Assembly: GCA_019843655.1 (NCBI GenBank)
Contig: JACDQD010000105.1
Span: 1,984,001 to 2,048,000 of the forward strand
Direction of reading: 5' to 3'
DNA: 64,000 nucleotides
DNA from: Lethocerus indicus
Taxonomy: Eukaryota; Arthropoda; Insecta; Hemiptera; Belostomatidae
Shown here: piece by piece, positions 51,941 through 62,803 of the stretch
Layout of the letters: the number at the start of each line of letters is the position of its first letter
How positions within the stretch are numbered: position 1 is the stretch's first letter
The notes under the pieces: generated by a model
Told to the model about the DNA's origin: nothing
Seen by the model: the letters and a program-made list of their open reading frames with translations, nothing else
Database searches by the model: none
Made by a program: the position numbers and the translations under genes

Positions 51941-51950
51941 ATATATAAGG
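51941..51950 (+). promoter_or_regulatory. TATA box of the secreted-protein gene at 52091
   Basis: ATATATAAGG within the palindrome CCTTATATATAAGG (51937-51950). It predicts a transcription start near 51975 and a 5' UTR of about 115 bases. Confidence 0.5.
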
Positions 51951-52090
51951 GTATCTGGGTCCGTGCGCCGGGAGTGAGCGTTTCCGTTTACCCGTCTCTT
52001 TTTATTCCTGACCGAGAGATGGGGGTAACGACCGGGGACTTTGTGCTGAGTGGGGCAGGCTCTGTTTAGTCTGGCCCAGAAGAGGACACT

Positions 52091-53374
52091 ATGCGGACAC
52101 TCTTCATCCTCGAGCTTGTCGCCCTACTCGGCTCGGTCATCTCAAGCCCGGTCCCCGGCCCCCAACCCGAACCCGACCCGGTCAGGTACGATCAATCACA
52201 GTCGGGCCATTACAACATCCAGATAGATCTGAAGAACGTCGAGATATTCGCTATTCTCGATGAGCTGGGACTAGCCTCGCTACAGGTAAGAAATACATTA
52301 ATAACACCTGCTACCGTAAGTTTTCATTTTTTTACTTACATACAAACTCGCCTTTGAAACAACGTGTATAAAATTTTTCGGTGCAAGAGTAAAAAAGTGG
52401 AGGTGTTCACAGATTGCGACAGGTCTCACAGTTTTAAAATTAATAGCGGGAGAATCTCTTAAACTATATATTAATAACAATGTTTAAAAGTATAATAGTT
52501 ATAATTTCGGTTGCAGCTAGCCGCTAATTGCCAACCCCATTTTTGTTTGACTTGTGTGATATTTTAAAACGAAAAAAGATCCTTAAGTGCCTTTTGTCTG
52601 TGACCTTGCCATACAAAAATACAAATTCTACTCCAAAATTACACACTTCCTATTCCTATGGTCCCTATTTACTCCTGACATCCCTTACGTTCGTTACAGA
52701 CTCCTGAATAGGAAGTGACAACGTTATTTAGATATAAAATTTCCAAAAAGGCGATTATCGTCCGTTATTCTCTATTTGTTACTAGCGCTACTCGAACATC
52801 AATGTCGCTCGTATCTATACAGTTGTTGCAATAAAACAGTAAATTATAAAAAATAATGTCCGGGCGCCCACGATGGTTTAATATGTTATTAATCTTGCAA
52901 TCTTCTCTGTCCAATCGGAAAGCACAGGACAACAGTCTCGGGGATTCTATAGTTTGTACTCGACACTTTTCAAAGAGGTATTGGCATATTACGGATGTAG
53001 GAATTATTACAGATCTTCCGACTTTTCATCCGTTTTTTATCCGATTGCCCGATCTTCCTTTTCAGAACGACGATTACGATTACGGAGAACTGACATTGAA
53101 GCCGCCCACAGTTTGGAACGCCAGTACGAGCACGGGCGTGGATGAATCGACGAGCAAAAGTCCCGACGAGGCGGAGGTCGGAACGGCAAGCTCGGTGGAG
53201 GCGGCGGCGGTGGTAGGGGCGAACCAGGAGGCGGCTACTACTGCGGCGACGGCAGAGCCGGCGGCGGGAGAGACCGCCAAACCTCCGAACAGGAGATGCG
53301 GGGCCGGATACTATAGGGACAGAGCGGGCAGGTGCAGAAGAGTCAGAAAACCTCATAACAGCTCGTCAGTATAA
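52091..53374 (+). CDS. Small secreted protein, two exons (member A of a possible family)
   Basis: Exon 1 (52091-52285, donor GTAAGA) and exon 2 (53066-53374, acceptor CCTTTTCAG) join in phase 0 to give 167 residues. The N-terminus is a good signal peptide (LFILELVALLGSVISSPVPG), followed by a Pro-rich segment, a predicted amphipathic stretch (NIQIDLKNVEIFAILDELGL), an acidic YDYGEL motif, a low-complexity Ala/Glu/Thr-rich middle and a basic cysteine-containing tail (CGAGYYRDRAGRCRR). The two tail cysteines probably pair. Codon use is GC-rich compared with the genes at 15-47 kb. I do not recognise the family. A secreted or cuticle-associated protein, or a peptide precursor, is possible; dibasic sites occur in the tail. 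A similar N-terminal half occurs at 56628. Confidence 0.65.
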
Positions 53375-56300
53375 CCCCATTCCTCACAATAACACCCAAC
53401 AACTTCTACTTTACACTCTACTTTTTTCCTGCGGGACGGATAATAATATCCGTCCGATATCGTTATACGAGAACCCCCTCGTCATACCTTAACTAATCAT
53501 AATTAATCCTGGAAGGGGGGGGAAACAACTTGAATTGTATTACTCATGAAACACTACTTGCAACATAATTTGTTTAGTAGAATAACACCCAATTGATATG
53601 CGGCTACCTTCAAAATCGTCGGTTATGTTAATTACGTTTGAATGAACTCATTTCACAGTAAAAATATCTCTGCATACACTCTAAATGTCTCTCACAATCC
53701 CTGTTTTTCAGGTTATTCGAATTTTTCCATAGAGTGCACGAGAAGTATAAGGGAGCGACGAAGTGAACCGATTGAATACTCTGCATATATATCGTCATAC
53801 ACTGGATCAACGCTTATTTTGTATTTATTGCCATCGTTGTTTTAATGAATAAAAAATGTAACAAATGTAATAATATTTTTTCTATTATTATTCTCTTACC
53901 TAAACCTTTCCACTAGATTTTCCGCTATACTTCCATATTAGTCTTAGAATTATAAACAGTTTTTTTCGCCACAATTTCACAAGACAATTTTCGCCAAACC
54001 GAACAATTTGTTTACTCTAAAAATTTCAAATTTGAATCACTGAAGAATGATGAAGAACTGCACTTTGCAGTGATATTTTAGTATATTAAAAATAGAATTT
54101 TTAAATATTCGGAATTTAAAAAATTCTATTTTTAATTTTCGAATAAATTGCGGTATTTAAAAACGGTCCTTTGATAATTTTGATTTTCAGGGTAGTATAT
54201 TAGGAAACTGGGTTTGATAGGAAAGAATTCAATACAACTAATGTCTGTGATAAATTTGATAAAATATGGACCTCAAAAGATATAGATAATGCCAAAAAGT
54301 TTTGTATTAATTGTTTTCAATATATTTCCATCAAGTCACATATCACATACTTCGATCAAGTATGTAAGTAAGGTTATATAGTTTTTAGCCTTTTTACTTT
54401 AAAGATCCTGAATCTTACTTTATCTACTTATGATTCCGGAAGGCACCATCCAACAAATTGGACGTATAATTCATTAGTTTTCTTATCTTAAAAAATGTTA
54501 AACCTTATTATTTTAAGTCTTAGAACTCTGATATTATTATAAACAGTTCTAAAATTATTTTTCATAAATTTAAAATATTTCTATTTTTTCTCATATCCTT
54601 TATTTGGTTCCATGCAGTCGCTACTTCAGAGTAACAGTGTGGTTTATCGAGTCGACCGTATTAATTGGGATATGCCGAAGTTTGTCTGTGATGGAAACAG
54701 CAAAAATGACAAAATCCCATTACATTTTGCACCGAATGTTTACATTACAATTTTGTAATTGTTTTGACGATTGTGATGTACGGAATAAATAGTGTCGTTG
54801 GGCGATATACTTATAAGGTCGCGGTGGTCGCAAATTTTTCGAACTGGCAATAATTGCCGACAAACCGCTAGAAAGCGGAATTAACGGTTCTTTAGAGTTG
54901 ATTAGTGGCAATATATCGGAGAGTATCGGGGCCGGGATGCGTGACCGTTCGTTGGCATCTCACCCACATCGGGTTTGCCCTGTCCCAGTTTGACCCTCTA
55001 CTCCTGCTCAACCTCCTTCTCTTCATTCCACCTTCTTTCCGAGTCCCTCCTCTGGCTCCCCGTTTCGCGAACGCACACGCACACACCGCTCCCGCAGATT
55101 TACCGTTCTTCGCTGAACTAAGAATTCCGCCGGTGTTCTTCCTCCCTCGGGGCAGGTCAATGTAAATTATGCACTCCAAACTTGCCCGACTGCAAACGAA
55201 TACACCTGACCTCAGAGTACCGTAACACTCGCCGAAGCCAAAATACGGCAGTTCCGACGATCGATTCGGGTATTGCTTGTTACAAAACAGTTTAGTATAG
55301 AAAAGGGTGATTTTTGTAGTCACATTAATCTATGTAGACGACGATCATTGGAATGATTAGAAAGTTGGAGAATCTTGGAATGAATGGATCGAAAATGAGA
55401 GAAAGCAATCTATGAAGCAGTTCGACGGTTTACGACGAAATAAACGTTACTATTCTTGTAAAATTAAAGGGAAGAATGTAGATAAGCCGAAAGGTGACGT
55501 CATGTTCGTGGTTAATCTTTCCACACCAAACATAAAGATCCAGATCATGAAGGGGTAGAATATGACAGATAATAATCACAATTAGGACCGTCGGGGTCAG
55601 AAATAAGGAATGAGTAAATTATTAAATTACCAGATGGTTTGTAATATCATCACGCAACTGGTAAAAAATCTTTAAAATGTAGAAGGTAGATTCTAATTTT
55701 CAACTAACATAAAAATAAAAATATCCCCTCCAGCTGACAGTAGATCGCGATCGACGATTTGCCAATCCTTGATTTAAGAGCAAATCTTTCTAGTGGAGAC
55801 AGAAAATAGGGGGACTAATAGCGATTAATAGGGAATAAACATATAGTTACAATGGGAATACACTTTTTGTATTCATTCCAGTTTGTTAGAAATGTTCTTC
55901 AATTCGTCATTTGAGTGTGAGTCGAAAATTTTTTTAAATTCACAACAGTTTCTAGTTGGGGCTATCACCTTCTGGGCAAGACCGCTCTTATCGACGGTAA
56001 ATAAATTCTTGGCATTTCCTTTCGTCAAAAAACACAAGGAAGGTGCCCCAACCACCTTCCCCAGTCGGCAGGGGGCACCAGAGTTCTGGTTTAGTGATCC
56101 GACAACCGGCAACACGGCTGCCATCAATAATGTTGTCAATAAGGAATCTAGGGAACCTCCCGTAGGTCGACAGCTCGCATCTACCCGTATGTATGAGTGT
56201 AAGTAAGAATGGCGACCAAAGAATAGATAATCGGAACCTAAAAATCCGTATCAAAAAAGCGCCACACGTCGCCTCATCGCGGTGTATAAATAACAGTTAA

Positions 56301-56627
56301 CAACAATAACGAATTAAGGCAATTTAAACGCGCGCAGCATTTAATAATAATATATGTTATAACGTCTTTTACGCGGTAAACAAAATGCATGGGATGAAAG
56401 AAGATATCCCCCCTCCCAGCCCAGATTCTGTGCCTTTATCCGGGTTCAAACGTTGGAATCGGAAGTCGGACGGACGAGGCGAGGTGAGAGGTGCCCGTTC
56501 CAAGATAACTGTAACCTGGAGTTAACTAGCGGGCGGTCGGGCCACTAAACTGTAGCGGTGGCCGCGACCGGTCTCCCGTCCAAGTAGTACATAAGGGGTG
56601 AGGCGGTGACCGCGGGGAGCAGACACG
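53375..56627. other. Intergenic DNA between secreted-protein candidates
   Basis: AATAAA near 53850 may end the transcript of the gene at 52091. An 18-bp hairpin is at 54085-54136. Open frames at 54.9-55.3 kb and 55.9-56.2 kb lack domains or splice partners. Confidence 0.45.
54085..54136. repeat. 18-bp inverted repeat with 16-base loop
   Basis: ATTAAAAATAGAATTTTT (54085-54102) and its reverse complement (54119-54136). AT-rich, so possibly chance, but perfectly paired. Confidence 0.7.
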
Positions 56628-57068
56628 ATGAGCGGCAGTCCGAGCTCACTGGGCGCACTGCTGTCAGCGGCGGCCCTGCTCGCGGCCGCCTCACCGGCCC
56701 CAATAACCACCCTACACGACCAGAGGCAGCACGGCGACCTCAACGTCCACGCCCAGATGGAGAACATCGTGGTCGTGCTGGTGCCGACAGGGCTGCTGGC
56801 CAAGGTGAACGGTGAGGGGGGCGGGGGCCTCTACGGGAAGCGGGCCGACGCCCCACTCCCCTGCCGCTGCCCCTGCCTCCAGGCTCTCACCCGGCCACAC
56901 CCCGCCCGAGTTCCACTCCTCCCCGACCCGGCCTCCTCCTTGTCGCCGGCCCTCGTCGCCGCCATCGCCGCCTCCGAAACCGACGCCATGGAGCCCGCCT
57001 CCTCTGTCCCCGCACAACCACCCGGAGAGGCCGTCCGGCTCTCGACTCGACCGCCCGCTAAAACTGCC
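56628..57068 (+). CDS. Putative secreted Ala/Pro-rich protein (possible member B)
   Basis: An open frame from ATG (56628) continues to a strong donor GTGAGT at 57069, 147 codons in phase 0. It begins with a signal-peptide-like segment (GALLSAAALLAAASPAP), then QHGDLNVHAQMENIVVVLV, which resembles the GHYNIQIDLKNVEIFAIL stretch of the gene at 52091 in position and pattern. The rest is Ala/Pro-rich. An in-frame 78-base segment (56805-56882) starts with a GT and ends CTCCAG and may be spliced out without changing the frame. No downstream exon was found, so the gene is incomplete. The region is GC-rich and all frames are open for long stretches, which weakens the evidence. Confidence 0.4.
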
Positions 57069-57211
57069 GTGAGTATACCCCACCGATCGTCTTCCCCCTT
57101 CGACACTGGCCCCGTTGGTGCTCATTGCCTTGAAATAAGATTCGAATACTCGACTCGCTCGATAGACGCTACTTAGTTTATTTACCGACGTTTTTCATCT
57201 TCCGTATACTC

Positions 57212-57360
57212 TCGCCCGTTTATTGTTTTGCTAAACTGGTTTTGGTCGCCCACCATCTTCATGGTAGCACTCTGGCTCATGAGATACTTGTGGGGCATCC
57301 TCCGGACGTTCCCTTCGCTTGTACTGTCCAGGTTCTTTTGTTTGTCGTCTACATTTGATC
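57212..57360 (+). repeat. Diverged copy of the TGGTTTGGTC repeat family (copy 3)
   Basis: TACTCTCGCCCGTTTATTG then TTTTGCTAAACTGGTTTTGG, followed by ACCATC, GGGGCATCCTCC and CTTGTACTGTCC, aligns along about 140 bases with the copies at 58547 and 61648. Confidence 0.6.
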
Positions 57361-58365
57361 TTGTGTTTGGAACGTCGCATCGAACCATTGCGAGCCTCTC
57401 AATAAATAGCTTAAATTAAAACGGCCGCCATAAGCAATGAAATATACAAACGATACCGTATACATATTTTATTAGTATTATTTTTATTTGTATTTTATTA
57501 GTAACTCAACGATGGAAGGATGGAATCAGTGTATCGAGCATGGGATTATACTGTTTTCGCGAAAGCTATTTCAACGAACCTTCTCTGACTTGCAATGAAT
57601 CCCCTATATTGAACACTCCATATAAAATACCTTCCCTTTAAATATTTCAAATACGAATTATGCTCTAGAGTGTTAACCTCTTTTCCGCGACAATATGCTC
57701 AGTAATCAACGGCAGAATCGGTTTAGAATGGCTTTCCACTAGGCGGTATTGCCGTAAGCTTTCTCCTGTCTACAATCTTCGCTTTAGGGCTTTCCCAGAG
57801 GAACCAAGACGTCTTTTAAAAGGTTCAAGGCATTTCTAGTCGTTGTATACAGGAACAGGTTCATTAATCGAGAATTTTAATTTTTGAATTTAATAAATAT
57901 ATCATTATTTAAAAAAAACTCGTCAAACTAGATGCATATAGATTCTGTCCAAAAATATTAGAAAATTTTATTATGGCGGACATATTCTTCTCCGTATAGC
58001 GAGATACCGAATTTAATGAAACATCTATGTAGTAAATATAGATTAGGTATATAGTTGGGCTTATTAGGATCCCCATTGATTTCTGTTTTCCAAGAATGAT
58101 AACGCGGCTCCGCCGGTGCAAAAAAGTGTGAAGTAAAAGTTGAAATCCTCAAACAGGCAGTAGAGTACAAAGAAGTTCAAGGGAGGGTCGAGAAACAGCG
58201 GGATCGGCAAACCGGGGGGGGGGCGAGGAGGGAAAAACCGGGAGACGTCAATTATTGGTGTGAAACTGGGAGAAGGGTGAAATCGGGCAGGGAAGGGGCG
58301 AGGACGGGCGCCGATTTAAAAGGACCCGGTGGGCCGCCAAATTGGACCAGACAGATCCTTCGACC

Positions 58366-58497
58366 ATGACCGACAACACGGCTCTCTCCGTCCTGCTCAT
58401 CTCTCTCCTCATATTCGTCTTCTTCAAGTACTGCCTGGGGGAGACACTCGCACCGAACCCGGACCACTTACACCACTTCCGCCCCAACCCCCTCTGA
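58366..58497 (+). CDS. Candidate 43-residue small protein
   Basis: ATG at 58366 opens a frame ending TGA at 58497. The N-terminal half is strongly hydrophobic (LSVLLISLLIFVFFKYCLG), either a signal peptide or a single membrane helix. The remainder is Pro/His-rich (PNPDHLHHFRPNPL). Its flanks are GC-rich like the two secreted-protein candidates upstream, a TTTAAAAG box lies about 50 bases before the ATG, and a donor-like GTAAGT follows 11 bases after the stop. It could be a micropeptide, a third member of the local cluster, or chance. Confidence 0.3.
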   Translation: MTDNTALSVLLISLLIFVFFKYCLGETLAPNPDHLHHFRPNPL

Positions 58498-58546
58498 GCC
58501 CCCAAACGTAAGTTCACATTTAAATAACAGCACTCGCCATCTCCTC

Positions 58547-58685
58547 TCACTGGTTTGGTCTTTCTCTAGACCGGTTTTGGTGATATACCATCATCACCGA
58601 TGGTGAGTCACTCGGGGACGCAGGATGCTTATGGAACATCCTGTCTGCACGGTAATTTCACTTGTACAGTGGGGTTTGTTTTCTT

Positions 58686-58739
<54 letters not shown>
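58547..58739 (+). repeat. TGGTTTGGTC family element ending in (TA)n (copy 4)
   Basis: A core TCTCACTGGTTTGGTC, TCTAGACCGGTTTTGG is followed by about 100 bases similar to copies 3 and 5 (CACTTGTACAGTGG, GGTTTGTTTTCTTAG) and then 26 TA units (58688-58739). Confidence 0.65.
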
Positions 58740-58742
<3 letters not shown>

Positions 58743-60152
58743 CTGTACTTTTTGGTGTATGGAAATTTATTTGTTTTTAGTTTCGTTGGTATTTCGTTAA
58801 GCGTTATGTATTTTTCAATGTGCTAAGGAGAATTGATTTCTGATATATACACCCATGATACAAATTATAGCGCGATCATGTTCACGCGTCCTCCGATGTT
58901 ATCATCTGTATCAACGTAAACTATTGAAGGGGGTCCGAATAATACCGTTCGTACATACATAGTGTGTTCAGTTTTTGAAGGAAATATTTCTGTTTTTCTT
59001 CTTTGCTCACCATTTTGTCCCCTGCTCCCATCGTTCCGGTTTCGGATTCTCGCCACCGACCGTATACAACAGCAGTACACTTTTTCAGTTGCTGGCCGAA
59101 CAAACTAGAATAGCTTGACAGATGTTTTTGCTAGAATTCCAGAACTCTCTTGAACACCGAACTGATTGTACTCTGTGCGTTCCATATCAGTCATTGTTCC
59201 TATTGTTTACTATCTAACAATAGGGCACTCATTTTTTCTATCGTAGACAGCCGCAGCTGAAGATCAATGGCAAAAGAGTGTCAAAACTTCATTTATCGTC
59301 TCACGGACTGAAAAACTTACCAATCGAAAACGTTACAACACCAGAATAGATTGTAATAATTTCAAAAATATTTTATTTATTTATGTTACTCTATGAAATG
59401 TCCGCTTTCGAAAGAATTTTTATATATTTTTTTGTTTTACCCTATCTTTGGTATTTAATCTGGCGAATACTTATAGTACTTTTAAGTCCATTATTCTTAA
59501 AAAACAAAAGTAGACTTATCGCTTCGACTCAAATATTCTTTATGTCCTACAATAGGTATCAAAGAGATAAGCAAGCTCAACATATTAAGCTCGAAGAAGT
59601 TTAGACTTCTACATTTTAGAACATTGAGATTCAGAAGATTCCTAGCACCGCAGATGGATCTTCGCAGTGTTCTTCGCACAGTTCGCAATCAATTATGTAT
59701 GATCATTTTAATAGAGAACAGGATAGAGTAGAGTAGAGATGACACCATTATAGGACAATCATATAGGACCAATTTTTCAATTGACATTTGTCACGGTGGA
59801 AAAAAATATCGAGGACAAGAAAGGGGAACGTGGGCCTTCAATAAAACTGGAATCACAAGGCGGAGAGTTTTAAACTGAGTTATCCCTTTCTCTTGAATCA
59901 CAATTATTCTGCTCGTATCGCACATTTTTTCTTTCAACGTGGCCACAGAATAGCGCACAAACGAGAAAGAAGATGCCATAATGAGATTTAATGTAAGTGC
60001 GCTTTGAGGTGCATAAAATTTAACTGGATGATGTGGAACTCCGATTGACTGTGTGTATACCTGAAAAATAGTATAAAACTATGAATCCCAGAATTAAAAA
60101 ATACTTTTTGAACGGCGATATGTTTCAATTAATGATTAAATTCCACTATAAC

Positions 60153-60209
<57 letters not shown>

Positions 60210-61212
60210 AAAATAACTGTATGGAGGTCCGCGAGGGTTATGGAATACCAAATTAGGTATGATACTCGCAAAGTATTCATAAAAATGTAATCGTGTCAAA
60301 TTATTAGGATCTTTTCACATCTTGAGAAGTTGGGATTGGAATAGATTGAATGTTGAATTGTTAAGCAATAGACCAGTGAAAGCGACACCAGAATATATCA
60401 GGGACACTCGTAGAAAGGGGTTGAAAAATGATAAGTCATTGTTCAGACGAGCTTTCTTTGATCCCTGACACTGTGTACACTTTCTCCCAACACACCGTAG
60501 AGAATCGTCAGTGAAATCCGCAAGTCGTGAGGACAGGACGTGAATACGTCCTTTTACAGTGTGTCCTTATTGTCCGCAAACAAAGGACTGAAAAATCAAA
60601 CTGCCGCTTAAAAATATGAACATTTAGACTATGTAGACTAAATAGATACCAATAAAATTTAAAACCAAACAAAACATGAAGGTAAACTTTAAATGACGTT
60701 CAATCAACGAATGTGGATTTTATTGATCATGCATTGAACACAATGTACATCCACTATGAACATCTGAAGCACTATGTACATCCACTTATATTTATCTGAA
60801 GCATAATAAAAATGTGGTCAATAGAACAAAAATAACATTTATTCCGGCCTTGCTAATAATCACAATATGATCAGTACAGAAGTTAAAAGCCACATCAACA
60901 TTCTCCAGGGACAATAACGTCGTAAATATTTATTTAAATGTCATGGTTATGGATGATGCAGTTTTAACAACTAGATATGTATTTAGTGAAAACTAAAAAT
61001 AGTATCAGAGGTGTTGCTATACTTTTTGATGTGCTTCTTATTTACAAATTTCGGAATTAAGAATACAAATCACAGTGTCAACAACTCTTATAGTCATAGG
61101 ATAACCAAACATGACATAGTATAGTGATATGTGTTTGTAGATATATATTATTTATAATCCAAAAGGTGTTTGTTCGGTGAACTAATTACTGGTTTGTTTT
61201 ATATGACGCAGG
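58740..61212. other. Noncoding stretch
   Basis: No supported gene. Contains a (TA)n tract at 60154-60205. Open frames of 60-73 codons lack support. Confidence 0.45.
60154..60205. repeat. (TA)n microsatellite
   Basis: About 26 TA units. Confidence 0.95.
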
Positions 61213-61327
61213 CCTGAAGCTTCACGGTGCACCCAAGAACCCACCTGAGGATTGGAATTTGACTAGAAGACTACACGAGGAACTTAATTTCTCATCTCTA
61301 TCGACCTTAGACATATTAGTGAGATAG
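61213..61327 (+). CDS. Possible orphan terminal exon
   Basis: A T-rich tract ending GACGCAG precedes 61213. One frame, starting with two bases of a split codon, encodes about 37 residues (LKLHGAPKNPPEDW...LHEELNFSSLS) and stops at TAG. An AATAAA stands at about 61509. The composition looks protein-like, but no upstream exon of matching phase was found among the candidates at 52-58 kb. Confidence 0.28.
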
Positions 61328-61647
61328 GTTGCTTCGAAAATATATGTTGTTATTTCAAATCCTCTGATTAAGAATTCTCGGAGACTGCATAATGGTATCT
61401 TGGCGTAGAATTTACAATTGTTGATGCAATGTTGTTTACGGTAATTTGTTAAATTAATTATATTTTATTGAAAACAATTTAATTCTTTGTATATTTTTTT
61501 ATAAATCCAAATAAAATTGTATAAAAAATAAATATTTAACAAAAGGAAGTTTGCTGTATCATTTTTCCTCCTAGTTTAGAATACGAGTTCTTACTAGTTG
61601 TGGTCTGCGAGGGGTTGGAATACCGTAGATTTCGTGTGTTTCTGTTT

Positions 61648-61788
61648 CCTCTCGCTGGTTTGGTATTTTGCTAGACCGGTTTCGGCTGCTCGCCATTTTC
61701 AGTAGCGATGTTAGTCATTTTGGATGTTTTTGGGACATCTTCACTGCACTATCACTGTCACTTGTACTGTGGTGGTTGTCTATTTGTC

Positions 61789-61795
<7 letters not shown>
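61648..61795 (+). repeat. TGGTTTGGTC family element (copy 5), leading into (TA)n
   Basis: TCCTCTCGCTGGTTTGGT then ATTTTGCTAGACCGG, followed by sequence matching copies 3 and 4 (CACTTGTACTGTGG), and then the (TA)n tract at 61796. It directly abuts the palindromic element. Confidence 0.7.
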
Positions 61796-61837
<42 letters not shown>

Positions 61838-61848
<11 letters not shown>

Positions 61849-62803
61849 CTTGTTATTGTATTTTTGGGGGATGTTTATTTTCTTATTTGGGTTGGGAGGG
61901 ATTTTGTTAATTGGCTTTGTCTGATTATCGGCCAAATAAATATTTGATCACACAACTATTAGTTTCTGACTTCCAAATATATGATAGGAAACCTATCTTT
62001 TATTCTGTATATACGATCATTAAAGTTTTCCTGTTGATCTAAAATTTATTGAAAAAAGTTTGTTTTCAGTAATCTAGTTAATTGGTGAGTGCATCCAACG
62101 AACTTTATTAGTTCAGTACATTTCCGCAGCACCCTCAGGGAGACGCCAGTTTATCGGTACAAGTGCACCCAACGAACTTTAGTTATGTACATTTCCGCAG
62201 CTCACTCACGGGGGCGCTAGTTTATCGGTGCAAGTGGACCCAACGAACTTTAGTTATGTACATTTCCGCAGCTCACTCACGGGGGCGCTAGTTTATCGGT
62301 GCAAGTGCACATAACGAAATTTAGTTAAGTACATTTCCGCAGCTCACTCACGGGGGCGCTAGTTTATCGGTGCAAGTGCACATAACGAACTTTAGTTAAG
62401 TACATTTCCGCAGCTCACTCACGGGGGCGCTAGTTTATCGGTGCAAGTGCACCCCCTGAATGTACTGCAGAAATGTACTTAACTAAAGTTCGTTATGTGC
62501 ACTTGCACCGATTAACTAGATTACTAAAACAAGCTTTTTTCAATCAATTTTAGTTCAACAGGAAAACATTTATGATCGTAAATACACAATACCAGATAGG
62601 TGTTCTATCATATATTTGGAAGTCAGAACCTAATACTTGTGTGATCAAATATATATATGTATATATATAAATATATAATATATATATATAAATATTATAT
62701 TTGACAGATAATCCGACAAAGACTTAAGCCGATTAACAAAATCCCTCCCAACCCAAATAACACAAACAATATCCCCCAAAAACACAATAACAAGACACAT
62801 ATA
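61838..62803. mobile_element. Palindromic (foldback-like) element with central 71-bp minisatellite
   Basis: The left arm (about 61838-62088) reappears as its reverse complement at about 62461-62803: TCTTGTTATTG, GGGTTGGGAGGGATTTTGTT, TTGATCACAC, CTTCCAAATATATGATAG and TTTTCCTGTTG all have inverted partners in mirror order. The right arm carries an extra (TA)n expansion (62647-62695). The centre holds five direct 71-74 bp repeats and one inverted copy. No transposase frame is present. Long inverted arms plus internal tandem repeats recall Foldback elements and some nonautonomous Helitron-like elements; the class is undecided. Confidence 0.8.
62089..62446 (+). repeat. 71-bp minisatellite, five copies
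   Basis: Copies begin at 62089, 62163, 62234, 62305 and 62376, with a partial sixth at 62447. The unit starts GTGCACATAACGAACTTTAG and ends GCTAGTTTATCGGTGCAA. The first copy is the most diverged (74 bp) and copies 2-5 are nearly identical. Confidence 0.95.

Noticed and set aside
52856..53065. Upstream extension of the exon at 53066 (frame beginning 52856)
   Set aside because: Open by chance through the intron; a clear CCTTTTCAG acceptor at 53065 and the phase-matched signal-peptide exon at 52091 fit better.
56831..57125. Overlapping frames on both strands at 56.7-57.1 kb
   Set aside because: GC-rich DNA keeps all six frames open; only the frame with a signal peptide and flanking donor was retained, at low confidence.
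58600..58800. 66-codon frame with a Tyr-Ile run
   Set aside because: Translation of the (TA)n tract; the same applies to the frames at 61668-61947.
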